A stretch of 64,000 nt of DNA from Alviniconcha marisindica (Eukaryota > Mollusca > Gastropoda > Provannidae). A program made the position numbers and the translations under genes. The stretch spans positions 546,001 to 610,000 of the forward strand of contig JABMCL010001349.1 of NCBI GenBank assembly GCA_018857735.1, written 5' to 3'. Position 1 is the first letter of the stretch; the number at the start of each line of letters is the position of its first letter. Positions 36,443 through 64,000 of this stretch are shown here, piece by piece. The notes beneath the pieces are model-generated. The model was given only the letters and a program-made list of their open reading frames with translations, searched no databases and had not been told where the DNA came from.

Positions 36443-36542
36443 TGCTCTGTCTTTTAGGGAAGTATCTCTAGAAATGTGCCCTGATGTTTTTTTCTGGTGT
36501 GAAGGTGTAAGCCGAGGCCTTTCATTTATGCTGGCAGTGGCA
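35861..36542 (-). CDS. TMEM53-like exon with start codon
   Basis: Acceptor TTTTGCAG (transcript sense) at 36543 and donor GAG|GTAATA at 35860. Coding begins at ATG 36442-36440; 36443-36542 is open but has no in-frame ATG and is taken as 5' UTR. It contains an out-of-frame upstream ATG. Confidence 0.75.
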
Positions 36543-36987
36543 CTGCAAAAGAAAATAGCACATGAGTAAAGATCATGATAATAATGGATAGGTGCATATA
36601 GGTGGCTCAGGACTAAAAACAAACAAACAAACCAAAACAAAAAGAAGACTAACAAACAACAACAACAACAACAACAACAAACAGCTGAGGGGGTGGGGGA
36701 GTGAGTCGCATGATTATGAGTGACTTTTCCCCCCCTCTTCAACACACAACAGATACAAGCTAAAAGAAGAAAATAGCCTGCATTATAATTCAGAAGGCCG
36801 AGAGGCCCTCACTAGATGTAGATGGACTGCATCATGTTCATGTCCCTACAATGACTACTTTAGTACTCTGAATAGTCATCTGCATGAGTTCAAGATTTAA
36901 AATTGTTATTCCTCGAAACAATACGGCAACTCTCTTCTTTGATTCAAACGCATGTGGCACGGACAAGAAGGTACCTGAAGACATTAC

Positions 36988-37141
36988 CTCTGCTGGGCAG
37001 CTGAGTAGCATCAACGGTGGGCGCTCTACTGGTCTTCTCTTGTGGGCGTTCTACTGGTCTTCTGCAACGTTTGCTACAGCTGCGGATGTCCAGGGAGCAC
37101 ACTCCGGTAATTACAAGACAGTGCAACGAGTGATCTCCCAT
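36988..37141 (-). other. Possible non-coding first exon of TMEM53-like gene
   Basis: Minus-strand block ending in a GAG|GTAATG donor at 36988/36987. An ORF from 37141 does not join the coding exon in phase, so if transcribed it is probably 5' UTR. Contains a near-perfect direct duplication of ~26 bp (37018-37070). Confidence 0.3.
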
Positions 37142-37524
37142 GAATAAAAATGGAGGAAAAACGAAAGCACCGTAGTCAGACTCAAAGGCTCAGAATCCGA
37201 CAGCTTAGTCTTTGCCCAAAGCCACTGAGTTAACCCGTTAAAATTTGTACTGGACCACAACCAGGTATGGTCGTTTCAACAATAAAACTAGTATGGGTAA
37301 TATCAAAGGAAGCGGTCGTAAATTCCTAGGATATTTTGAACGCCATTATTTTTGTGTCACGAAAATATAGATTGAACTGTATCTGTTGAATACGTTGCAG
37401 CATTCAGGTATCTGGAATAAACCCAGCGGTCGGGTACTGCACAGTAGTTTAGCGGGCAACCCTTGCTGGCCACAATGAGAGTTCGAAAATTGTTAATTAT
37501 TGCTTTTGTTGTTGTTTTGTTTAG
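37142..37524. promoter_or_regulatory. Presumed shared promoter region, TMEM53-like and AGGF1
   Basis: Head-to-head genes: the TMEM53-like first ATG is at 36442 (-) and the AGGF1 first ATG at 37585 (+), so both 5' ends lie in about 1.1 kb. No TATA box seen. A dispersed repeat (37430-37495) is inserted just before the AGGF1 acceptor at 37524, so the AGGF1 transcript probably has an upstream non-coding exon. Confidence 0.35.
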
Positions 37525-37584
37525 GTGACACTGACAGTTGTCAAAACTGCCCGCACCCGAGTCATTCCCACTCCTAGAGTCCCA

Positions 37585-55145
<17,561 letters not shown>

Positions 55146-55423
55146 TTGTGCGTGTGTGCGTGCATGCATGCGTGTGTTGTTGTGTGTGTGTGTGTGTGTG
55201 AGTGTGTGTTTGGCAAGATTGTTGATGACAGTCGGACACACAGAGGCAGGAGAGCAGTCTCCCTTGGAAAGAGCTCAAAGAAAATGCAGATCAACTTGAT
55301 AAGAGGAGAGACTCGAAAACCTCTGTGATTGTGTGTGTGTGTGTGTGTTTGTCAAGAGCGTTGATAGGCAGTTGGACACAGATAGGTGTGAGTGCAGTTG
55401 TGTGTGTGTGTGAGTGTGTGTGT

Positions 55424-55454
<31 letters not shown>

Positions 55455-55593
55455 GTTTCATGTGCAGTGGTTTGGAAGATGTGTGTTGACTGATGAGCTA
55501 AATAAAATATTGGGAGAATTTGTTCAAGTGGTTTGGAAAAAAAAATGGAATGTTGAATTTGATTGCAGCAGTGTGTTTTCTTTTGTGAAAATG

Positions 55594-55629
<36 letters not shown>

Positions 55630-56013
55630 TGTGCATGGGTGCATGCGTGCACACTTGTATTTTTTTAACAGTGCTTTGTTCATTTGTATGAATGAATACT
55701 TTCATTTCTTGAAATGCCTACATACATTTATTTTTTACATACAGGTATACATGTATAGGAAGATGGACATGAATGTCAGTAATGATTTCATACATGATAG
55801 GATATTTTCTCAATAAACATTGTTTTAGCTCTGCAAAAAATTAAGTTCTGTTTCCATGTATACACTGTTGTAAATCACAGTGCTACGTTTTTCTGCATAC
55901 AATCAAGAATATTTGTCATCTGTAAACACAGGAAATTTGAATTATGGTTACAAGCAAAATAAACAAAACCTAAAAAAATAATAGTGTAGGCCTACTTCTT
56001 TAACTATGAGTCT

Positions 56014-56052
<39 letters not shown>

Positions 56053-57016
56053 ACACACACACACAGATTCACACAACCACACACATACCCTATGCTAAAA
56101 TGTGCAAGTCAGTTTAGACATTGGTTAAAAATACAAATATTAAGATACATGCACACCACAAAATATATCTCATTAATCTCACTTTCACAGCCACAACACA
56201 CACACACATACACAATGTATGCATAGTTCAAGTAAAGTATGCACTCTAGAATGTTGTGTTTAATTTTTTCACCACTGCTCAGTTCAGTTTGACTTAGCTG
56301 AAGGTGGTATCAACATGCTAAGGAAAGTCTTTTTCTATACATGCCACTGTTGACAGCCCCTGAGGGTATTTTGGATGGAACCCATGTCCGAGAGTAATTA
56401 TACTGCCAATCTGGGCTTGGCAATGCTTATTCCTTGTGGTCTGCATCATAAGGCTTGCCATTAATGACACTGGTAACTGAACACCAAATAGAACTGGGTT
56501 AATGTTAGTTTTGATTTTATGACGCAATAACAGATAATACGCAACCAGCTTCACGTGTCGCGTGGTTTAGCTGGTGCTATTGTTTCTTCGTCCGTTTACA
56601 CTCACGGTCTACAGTCAGACCAACACTCCTAGTGCCTAATAACAGTAACTCTTTATACAGTGCATATAAATTTACGAGCTCTCGGCGCTGCGCATTATCA
56701 ACATCAAATCGACATTAACATGACAATAACATAAAAATTACAATATTTAAAAAAAAAAAAAAAAAGCATACATCAACTCAAGCCTTTCAAACCCAAGCAC
56801 CCCCAATATTAGTTATTACACACACACCTACACACTCCCCCCAAAACACACACACACACACACACACAGTGACACACACACACACATTATTAAGAAAAAA
56901 AGAATGATCTTAAATTTGTGTCCGTAGGTCAAGGCCAGCTCAGGTACTGTTCAAGGGACGTAAATATTAATTCGACCTCAAAATAGTTACCTCCCATAGT
57001 AGTCGAGGTCAACAAG
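55146..57016. other. AGGF1 3' UTR and intergenic region before NDUFS4
   Basis: Contains the duplicated coding end, GT/CA microsatellites (55400-55460, 55593-55630, 56008-56070, 56840-56885) and AATAAA at 55812-55817. No gene seen. The last ~100 bp before the NDUFS4 ATG are a CA-free, promoter-like stretch. Confidence 0.6.
55812..55817 (+). terminator. Candidate polyadenylation signal, AGGF1
   Basis: AATAAA about 670 bp after the AGGF1 stop, followed by a T-rich segment. Confidence 0.4.
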
Positions 57017-57027
57017 ATGGCGGCCAC
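57010..57027 (+). promoter_or_regulatory. YY1-like element overlapping the NDUFS4 start codon
   Basis: CAACAAGATGGCGGCCAC contains the AAGATGGCGGC core known for YY1 and found at transcription/translation starts of many housekeeping and mitochondrial genes. It also gives a favourable start context. Functional role here is inference. Confidence 0.5.
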
Positions 57028-57084
57028 CTTGACGAGTCGACTTTCCAGTCAGCTCTCGAGCTCGATTAGACATGGTATTCGGAG
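57017..57084 (+). CDS. NDUFS4: NDUFS4 exon 1: mitochondrial presequence
   Basis: ATG in AACAAGATGG context. Encodes [20 protein letters not shown] plus IRR; donor GGAG|GTAAAC, phase 2. Confidence 0.88.
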
Positions 57085-58594
57085 GTAAACTGGATATTAT
57101 CAAAATCTCTCTTGTGCTTTGTTAATCAGTATTTATGTTCACCAGTAACCAGTCAACTTTGCAGAATAAAAGGTAGCCAAGTAAATGGTCTGAGTTGTTT
57201 GGCATGTCTTCAAGTTCAACAAGTTGTGAAAGTAGGGAAAAGTGTCATCAGCTTGTTTATTTACTGTTTAGTGAATAGCGTGATAATCACTGATATTCTG
57301 TTTCGAAACAGGATAGTTTATTAGTTTTTAGAAATCACATATTACGATGTACGATACTAGCAGAAAAAATGTTCCATTAATAGCCAGTATTTAAACTGAA
57401 CAAATCTGGGTAAAATCTGACTGTAATTGTAACGTGTAAATTGTAATTATACTTCTGTAGTGTAAAACTGGTTCTGACATACGTCACATAGTGACATTCT
57501 TTAAAAATGACAGCGAATCAATTGATTTTTGCAATGTTGAAAGAAGAAGAAGAAGAGAGTCAATCAGACGGAAGGATTTCACTTGTAACCATTAGGCTAA
57601 CCAGAATTTGCAATATATAGGCCTCCCTCTATCACTGTATCAGTCTATGTTTACGGTGTGTGTGTGTGTGTGTGTGTGCATGCGTGTGTGTGTGCTGTGC
57701 AACTCCAAGTACTGTTTGCAAGTTCAAAACCTTCCATACAACTGCTTATGTGACTGTTCCAATGCTTAAACTCTGGTAATATGCTCTTTTATTTTTGTTT
57801 TTACTTGTTGTTGGTGAAATGGATTAGATTTAGGATAGGCTGTGCTAGCTTTTGTTAGTTGTCACAGTTTCTGTTTAAATGGATGGTGGCTGCCTATATC
57901 AAAGAAGATGAAGAACTTCAAGAAGAGCCATAATCATTTCCGTAACCCTGGCGGCCTGTGGATGAAATGAGTGACTGCAGACATGGTCAGCAAACACTGT
58001 TCGTGGCTGCACAATGAATGCAATAGTGGAGGAACATAATGTGTTAATGACAATGATGAATCACATGAAGCAAAATTAAACAGACCTCTTTTACTGTTTT
58101 AGTCTTTCTTTCTGTCTAAAGCATGATGCAAAAAGATCACATAGTTTTTATCATGCACATTTAATTTTAAGATCCCGTAGTCCATGTCAGAATTTGGTTG
58201 ATTGTAGAAATGCCAAAATAAGCTAGCATGCAGTAAAATGAAGAGTGTCAGTTTTCACAATTTTGAAGTTGGATACAATACCGAAGCAGAGGAAGAATTT
58301 AAAACTGTATTCCAGACCGAAAAAAAAGAAACAAAATTTTTTGAGATGACTTCTGTTTTAGACAGAAAGAAAGAGGTCTGTTTAATTTTGCTTCATGTGA
58401 TTCATCATTGTCATTAACACATTACGTTTATGCTAGATTAAGCTTAGCTTTAGCTTTAGACGCATGTGTACAAGTTCACCTTAAAGCAAGTGGATAAAAT
58501 ACATGCACGCATGCTTGCATGGTGCACACACATGTATACACACACACACACACAAACACACACACACCACACACGCATGCACACATGCATGCAT

Positions 58595-58675
<81 letters not shown>

Positions 58676-61600
58676 GAGGAAACAAAACAAAATGAGAAGG
58701 AAAAAACAGGCACTTTAACAATGTAATCTGTTGCACTGTCTTTGCAATGTACAGGGCATATGCAGCAGCAGCAGGAAGCTCTGTGACCACAAAACCAGGA
58801 GCCACAGAAGAGAAGATCACCACCATCACTGTTGAGGATAAGGTTGGTTTTGCATTGTTGTTGAAAATGATGAACAAATTGATGGCCCAGAGTGCTTTCC
58901 CCTGGAGTAGTTGTATTGTGAAGGTACTGTTTTAATAATAATAATAATTTGGTGTTTTGAAAATAAGTCATTTAATAAAACTGACCTCACTATAATAAAG
59001 AAAAATGTGTTGCCTATTTTTAGATGCTAAATTGGAAACAACCCAGCTGAGTACAGGTGCACCCTGTGGTAATTTAGTGCTACTTCACTGTCAGCTTTGA
59101 GCATTGTTTTGGACTAAAAGTAAAACTAGTACAGAAGCCTGAAATTCTAAGTTTATGTAGATAATCATTACGGTTGATTCTGTCGCAGTAGCTGTGTAAA
59201 CTAAACTGTGTTTGGCTTGGTTCAGAACACACAAAAAGGTAAAAAGAAAGCTGATTTTATTTTTAATGAGACAGCACAAAACATGGGCACCTTTTCAGGG
59301 TAAACCCTTTTTTCAAGCAAAAATCTGAAACAGAATGAGGCCCAGAGCGCTCATGCAGAATCAACACACAAGGGAGTTAATCAGCACTCACAATACGTAA
59401 CACAAGGACAAGAACAAATACCTGAGTCGCCTACAGTAACTCACCTGGCATGCATATGAATACAAAGTACATAAACTCCACCAAAGTTGGTGTCAACAGT
59501 GTTACGTTACTGCAAGGTTAATGGTATATATAATATATATGTAGTACGTCATTTGCATGTCATATCATTTTGTTAAAATTGTAGAATGATGTTTAAAAAG
59601 TTGTGTTTTTTTAGGATGAGCATTGTTGTCAATAATGGTAATACATTTCCCATTGCATGTTTTCCAAGGTGTGGATAATACAGTCCCAAGTGTTGTCCAA
59701 ACTGAAAATTGACATTGTTTGAATTTTCAGATGGACATCTCTCCAATTTCTGGTGTCCCTGAGGAGCACATCAAAACACGCACTGTCCGCATCTGCGTGC
59801 CTGCCCGTAATGCTATGCAGTCTGGCACATACGGCATGCGGCGCTGGAAGATTGAGTTTGACGTGCGCGAACGCTGGGAAAACCCCCTGATGGGATGGAC
59901 ATCCACGTAAGCCTTGTGAATTTCTGACCTGGTCTGGGATTAGCAGTTTGCATAGCATGTGTGGCTTTTTAATGGCATGTGTTACTTGTATTAATTCTTT
60001 GCTTGAACTTTGGGTTGTCTGACCTGGGTCAGGCCGTGACAGCTTCAAGAGCAGTGCTGTAGGCAGACCTTCCACCTAGTCACTTCATTATAGATAATTC
60101 TACACTTCATTAGAGATAATTTATATATGTGTTATGCCAAGGCTGCGAAGAGATATTGTCCAGTCATTTCTTTGATTTCCAAGTGCCTAGGGATGTTTCA
60201 TATGCACAACCTGACTAGAAGGTAAAGTACAGCACTTATCCTGCATCAAATACAGGACCCACGCTGCGTAAAACATTGCTGTATGTAGCCAAAGGGCAAA
60301 GTTCAATAAGAACTGTATGCTGTCGGCCAGTGATCTTTACTATGCAGGAAACAGCCTTAATCAGGCTCCTTTAGTTCTCTCAGTTGCCCTGATATAACGG
60401 CACTGGTTGACTGGGCATAAAACACCAATTTACTTACTTACTTCTCTCAGCATGTTTGACTGAAATCTCTGGGTGCCAGTCTAGCTTTTTCTTTTTCTTT
60501 GGCTTTCCTAGACTGGCCTCAGATGTCTGGCTTGATGGCATTAGTTGATGAGTTTGGTTGAATGCAGCAGGTCCTCTTTGGAACCCCAGAGCTCTTCTGG
60601 AAGTGTGGGTCCTTGGGACCAGTGCTGTGTCCGTGCTCTTGCTCTATGCCACTGACTGTCCAACTCCAAGGCACACTTTATATGTCATGTCTTTATAAAT
60701 GATCAGAGTGTCAAATGATAGGAAAAGGGGTGTAGTGGGGTGTGCTTGTGAATGTGTGTTGGGGGCTGAGGGGTGACATGGGGGCTTATTTTAGGATTTT
60801 AGACAAGACTCACTGCTTCCTTGTTCTTGCAGTGTAGGCGTAATTTGAGGTTACCTCCCTTGCACTGTTCACTCTTGTGTATGAAATCGGTACACAAGAC
60901 GCTTGCATCCCTGGGTGACATTTGTTGTTTTAAAACAAAGCAAACAACAGCAGAAAACATTTTCATATTATATATGATATGTTTTTGTTGTTGTTCCCCA
61001 AAAATTGCTGAACTACAAGTCCGCTGAATCGTGATGTCAAGACGTGTCATCAACACCCAAATCATGTTATCAAAACACAAACCATGTTATCAAAACACAT
61101 CTTCTTTGCCTGCCTGCTGCTTTGCCATTGTCTCCTTTCTCCTCAACACTTGTGGGTTGTGTCCACTAGCTTGTGGGGATGTGACGTTGCCCCCCCCCCC
61201 CAACTTAGCTAAACATTCAAAATGGCTCACAGTCACATGCTGCGCATCTTAATCAGAATCCTTCTGGCGGTGACATTGTAGCGTTAGGTGTAGTTCTGCC
61301 TTCCCTCCACTTCCTGGGATTTCAGTCCTTGCCAATACCTCTCCGGCCCAGAGACAACTTGGCGTTAACCAAATTTATTCAACAGGGTGGGGAATAGCTC
61401 AGTTTGTAGAACATCCGACTGAAAAGCCAGGTGCAATATTGATGCAGGTTTGAGCCCCAGGTGCGCCACGGGATTTTTCTGTCTGAGTCAACTTGCAGTG
61501 CAGACTCTCTTACAGTATCTGTAGAGCCCCTGTGTAAAATTGCATGCATCAACATCAGTGCGCATGTTAAAAATGCCAATTACTGCCAGCCATACCATTG

Positions 61601-61953
61601 TTTGGACATACAAAAATACCGCACACACCAATAGGAATGAGTGGTGCTGCTCTTACCCAGTAAGGTGACCCGAATTTCCCCAAAAGGACAATGAAACACT
61701 ATTTTTATTTTTATTATAATAATATAAAAGATTTGTTGTTGTTGTTGCCATTTTGACAACTACAGTGAAGTGAGAAATGTAAACATAAGTGATGGTGTTC
61801 ATATTAAGGTCTTTTGGCTGGTTACCAGTTTCCTTTAAACATTAATTATGTGTTTATTGATTGGCTTGTTCACAGGGGTGATCCTCTCTCCAACATGGAA
61901 GTAACCTTTGCCACCAAGGAAGATGCCACGGCATTTTGCGAAAAGAATGGTAA

Positions 61954-61990
<37 letters not shown>

Positions 61991-62403
61991 TTCTGTGTCT
62001 GTATGTATTTGCGTGTGTATGACTGTGTGTGTGTGTGTGTGTGCATGCGCGCCTGACTCTTTGTGCTTTTAATGACGTGCATGTGTTGAAACGTATGCTT
62101 CTTTCTCCCAAACCCCTGTGCTGTGAGTGCTTATTCTTGCATGGAATTAGTTTTAAGCGTGTGATCAATTATTTATTCATTCATTATCATTTATATATAT
62201 GTGTAGTTGCAGATTCACAGAATTTTGCTTTTCTGTTCGGTATCTGAAATGGGATGATCACTGTTTTTTTTTTTTTTTTCCTTTTTTCTTCTTCTTCAGG
62301 TTGGGATTACTTTGTGGAGGAACCAAAGAAGGTCAGTTTCAAGAAGAAGTCTTACGGAGCTAACTTTGCCTGGGACAAGAAAACACGAGTATCAACAAAG
62401 TAA
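57017..62403 (+). CDS. NDUFS4: NADH:ubiquinone oxidoreductase subunit S4 (complex I, 18 kDa/AQDQ), 169 aa
   Basis: Exons 57017-57084, 58755-58842, 59731-59906, 61876-61949, 62300-62403; all phases match and 169 codons end in TAA (human about 175). Residues 1-30 ([20 protein letters not shown]) are Ser/Arg-rich without acid, a typical mitochondrial presequence. The conserved core is [87 protein letters not shown]. The protein stabilises the N-module of complex I on the matrix side of the inner membrane. The C-terminal RVSTK retains the serine corresponding to the mammalian PKA-site region. Confidence 0.97.
58037..58424. repeat. Foldback element in NDUFS4 intron 1
   Basis: Left arm 58037-58090 and right arm 58371-58424 are perfect 54-bp inverted repeats (TAATGTGTTAATGACAATGA...CAGACCTCTT); the pairing extends imperfectly inward through TCTTTCTTTCTGTCTAAA. 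Loop ~280 bp, no coding. MITE-like. Confidence 0.85.
58535..58677 (+). repeat. (CA)n microsatellite
   Basis: Compound CA tract with GCATGC blocks, ~75 bp before NDUFS4 exon 2. Confidence 0.9.
58755..58842 (+). CDS. NDUFS4: NDUFS4 exon 2
   Basis: Acceptor TGTACAG. Encodes [20 protein letters not shown] then ITTITVEDK, the presequence end and start of the mature protein. Donor AAG|GTTGGT, phase 0. Just downstream of a ~140-bp (CA)n tract. Confidence 0.9.
59300..59485 (+). repeat. Copy of the ~130-bp dispersed repeat (NDUFS4 intron 2)
   Basis: Contains CACAAGGGAGTTAATCAGCA, CCTGAGTCGCCTACAGTAAC and AAGTACATAAACTCCACC as in the 53880-54240 copies. Confidence 0.7.
59731..59906 (+). CDS. NDUFS4: NDUFS4 exon 3: conserved core
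   Basis: Acceptor TTTTCAG, donor CCAC|GTAAGC. Encodes the most conserved part of the family ([40 protein letters not shown]). Confidence 0.97.
60390..60445 (+). repeat. Short dispersed 3'-end element
   Basis: GCCCTGATATAACGGCAC, TTGACTGGGCATAAAACACC and (ACTT)n. The same motif occurs at 12640-12690 (-), 18050-18110 (-), 23820-23862 (+, diverged) and 54045-54095 (-). The shared (ACTT)n tail with SINE family 1 suggests a common LINE-recognised 3' end. Confidence 0.6.
61200..61383 (+). mobile_element. 5'-truncated SINE, family 1 body
   Basis: AAAATGGCTCACAGTC..., CTTCTGGCGGTGACATTG and GGCCCAGAGACAACTTGG match the body and 3' part of the 35362 and 39256 copies; no tRNA head. In NDUFS4 intron 3. 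Confidence 0.55.
61386..61740 (+). mobile_element. tRNA-like SINE, other family
   Basis: Head GGGAATAGCTCAGTTTGTAG (A box TAGCTCAGTTTG) with a B-box-like GGTTTGAGCCCC ~45 bp later, an unrelated ~250-bp body and an AT-rich end. In NDUFS4 intron 3, directly after a family-1 fragment. Confidence 0.6.
61876..61949 (+). CDS. NDUFS4: NDUFS4 exon 4
   Basis: Encodes [20 protein letters not shown] then CEKN. Acceptor TTCACAG, donor AATG|GTAATT, followed directly by a GT microsatellite. Confidence 0.96.
62300..62403 (+). CDS. NDUFS4: NDUFS4 exon 5: C-terminus
   Basis: Acceptor CTTCTTCTTCAG after a long T/C tract. Encodes [20 protein letters not shown] then [14 protein letters not shown] and TAA. Confidence 0.97.
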
Positions 62404-62451
62404 ATTAGTTTGCTGGCATCTATATATCAAAAAAACAAACAAACAAAAGTC

Positions 62452-62468
62452 AATAAAAAATAAATAAA
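62452..62468 (+). terminator. Candidate NDUFS4 polyadenylation signals
   Basis: AATAAA at 62452-62457 and 62463-62468, only ~50-65 bp after the stop. A further AATAAA at 63519-63524 lies beyond the minisatellite and would give a ~1.1-kb 3' UTR. Confidence 0.45.
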
Positions 62469-62964
62469 GACTTTTTTGTGGTGACTCCTGTTGTGTGAAG
62501 CAGTGCAAGAAATGGTGTAGAAACTGGAAATGGAAATGAAGGTGTTTGTGTAGTAATATAGTTAATGGTAGATTTTTCTTCTCTGTTTTTTTCCTTCTCT
62601 CTGTCCTGTTTGACTTAAAGAAGAAGAAGAAAGAAAACAATTGCTGTGAGGGCAGTCATCATTCCATCTTCACTACAACTGCAAGTTTTGTGCCCGCTTG
62701 AGATGGCTGCACCTGTGCTCTTTGTCCTGCTTTCACGGAAAGAAACAACAAATCTTTGAAGCTTCAAACGCACGCAGACATGAAAGCAAACTGATCACGG
62801 CAGCTCAGACAGTTGTGTTGTGTGACAAGGGGAAGAAATGATCGGGTCACATGCCAGGCCTGAGTTTCCGGCACCCTTCGACCAGAATGATGTCGTAAGC
62901 CAATGCTTGGAGTTTGGGGCTCAAGGACATCTCTTTCTGCATCTCCGTGTGCCACCAATGGATG

Positions 62965-63335
62965 AGGTGAAGGCATCTTTTATTCTGTGACAAATGGAAC
63001 AGGTGAAGGCGTCTTTAATTATGTGACAAGTGGAACAGGTGAAGGCATCTTTTGTTATGTGACAAATGGAACAGGTGAAGGCATCTTTATCATGCGACAA
63101 GTGGAACAGGTGAAGGCATCTTTATGATACGACAAGTGGAACAGGTGAAGGCATCTTTAATTATGTGACAAGTGGAACGGGTGAAGGCATCTTCATCATA
63201 CGGCAAGTGGCACAGGTTAAGGCATCTTTATGATACGACAAGTGGAACAGGTGAAGGCATCTTTATGATACAAGTGGAATGGGTGAAGGCATCTTTATGA
63301 TACGACAAGTGGAACAGGTGAAGGCATCTTTATTT
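62965..63335 (+). repeat. Minisatellite, ~35-bp unit, about 11 copies
   Basis: Unit contains GGAACAGGTGAAGGCATCTT followed by a variable TATGATACGACAAGT or AATTATGTGACAAGT. It lies in the NDUFS4 3' flank between two candidate poly(A) signals, so it may be in the 3' UTR of a long isoform. Confidence 0.85.
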
Positions 63336-63605
63336 CAGCTTTTGTGCCACAACTGCAGCTGCGGGCACATAATCTGTTAAGTCTCCAGAGAAGGCTAGAA
63401 CGGACAGTGAATGCCAGCTTACACCTAGTAGTCTGTCAGCTTGTCCGGTGTAGTGGTCAGCTTGCAGCAGGTATTTTTCTTCTGCTTTTACTGAAACGAT
63501 GGAAATGAGAAACACTGGAATAAAACAGTTTGTGTATTATTTACCATTAACATGCAGTTCAAATGACTGATATTTACTTTGCTGCGTCTGTTTCATTTCC
63601 CCGTT

Positions 63606-63665
<60 letters not shown>

Positions 63666-64000
63666 GTTCAGATTTACCAGCATTTTCATAGTAATCTACA
63701 GATTAGGTCGTAGTGACTCACTCCAGCTGAAGAATGTGACATTGATCTACAAAATCCATTTCAGTGCATGTCTGTTCTGCATGTGAATCGATCTTTTCTT
63801 GTTTTTCCCCCCTCTCTCTCCTCTCTGTCTCTCTCTGTCACTCTCTGTCTCTGTCTCCCTCTGTCTCTCTGTTTCTGCCTCTCGCTTACTCGCTCCCTCC
63901 CTCTCTCCTTCCCAGCCCCTCTCTCTCTCTGCCTCTTCTTCCATCCTTTCCCTTTCTCTCTGACTGCCCTTTCTATCTCTGTCTGTCTCTGTTTGCTAAA

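Larger units (their letters stand above)
62404..64000. other. NDUFS4 3' flank to window end
   Basis: Contains the ~35-bp minisatellite, a (GT)n tract (63604-63665) and a CT-rich tract of simple CTCTGTCT-type repeats (63810-64000). No coding sequence seen. Confidence 0.6.

Noticed and set aside
36944..37141. 65-codon minus-strand ORF as the TMEM53-like N-terminus
   Set aside because: Its donor phase (1) does not match the acceptor phase needed at 36542 and the join would give a stop within a few codons; kept only as a possible non-coding exon.
37150..37236. Plus-strand ORF MEEKRKHRSQTQ... as AGGF1 first exon
   Set aside because: It ends in a stop, has no good donor, and the ATG at 37585 already gives a human-like N-terminal coiled coil.

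Overview
This is a eukaryotic, metazoan nuclear window. All coding sequence is in short exons (about 50-390 bp) bounded by GT..AG introns with matching phases. Introns are 0.3-5 kb and full of (CA)n/(GA)n microsatellites, minisatellites, tRNA-derived SINEs, degraded LINE pieces and MITEs. A retrotransposon RNase H remnant, the SINE types and the very high CA/GT load suggest a mollusc, probably a marine gastropod. That placement is inference; no species was identified.

Layout. (1) About 1-24.3 kb, + strand: a 5'-truncated gene of at least 22 exons whose visible 822 codons encode a charged leader, a von Willebrand A domain with MIDAS residues, an acidic linker, two MIB/HERC2 domains and a WWE domain. 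I cannot name it. Two further exon-like blocks near 27.0 and 27.9 kb may be an alternative 3' end or another gene. (2) 28-33.5 kb: no gene seen. (3) 33.6-37.1 kb, - strand: a two-coding-exon TMEM53/DUF829-family gene. (4) 37.5-55.1 kb, + strand: a complete AGGF1 orthologue (12 coding exons, 705 codons: coiled coil, OCRE, acidic/Lys-rich region, FHA, G-patch), head-to-head with the TMEM53-like gene. (5) 57.0-62.4 kb, + strand: complete NDUFS4 (5 exons, 169 codons), a nuclear-encoded mitochondrial complex I subunit. (6) 62.4-64.0 kb: NDUFS4 3' flank with a minisatellite and a CT-rich tract.

The genes do not form a pathway. The most unusual feature is in AGGF1. Its intron 7 ends in a tandem array whose 27-bp unit is the 3' splice acceptor plus the first bases of exon 8. 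The unit is divisible by three and open, so use of upstream copies would insert 9-residue repeats into the FHA domain. A second array before exon 11 also carries a decoy acceptor in each unit, and tandem duplications sit next to exons 3, 7 and 12. Other notable items are three apparent +1 frame steps inside one exon of the first gene, inverted repeats bracketing one of its exons, TTAA-flanked MITEs, a broken antisense THAP-domain fragment, and several dispersed repeat families with multiple copies in this window.
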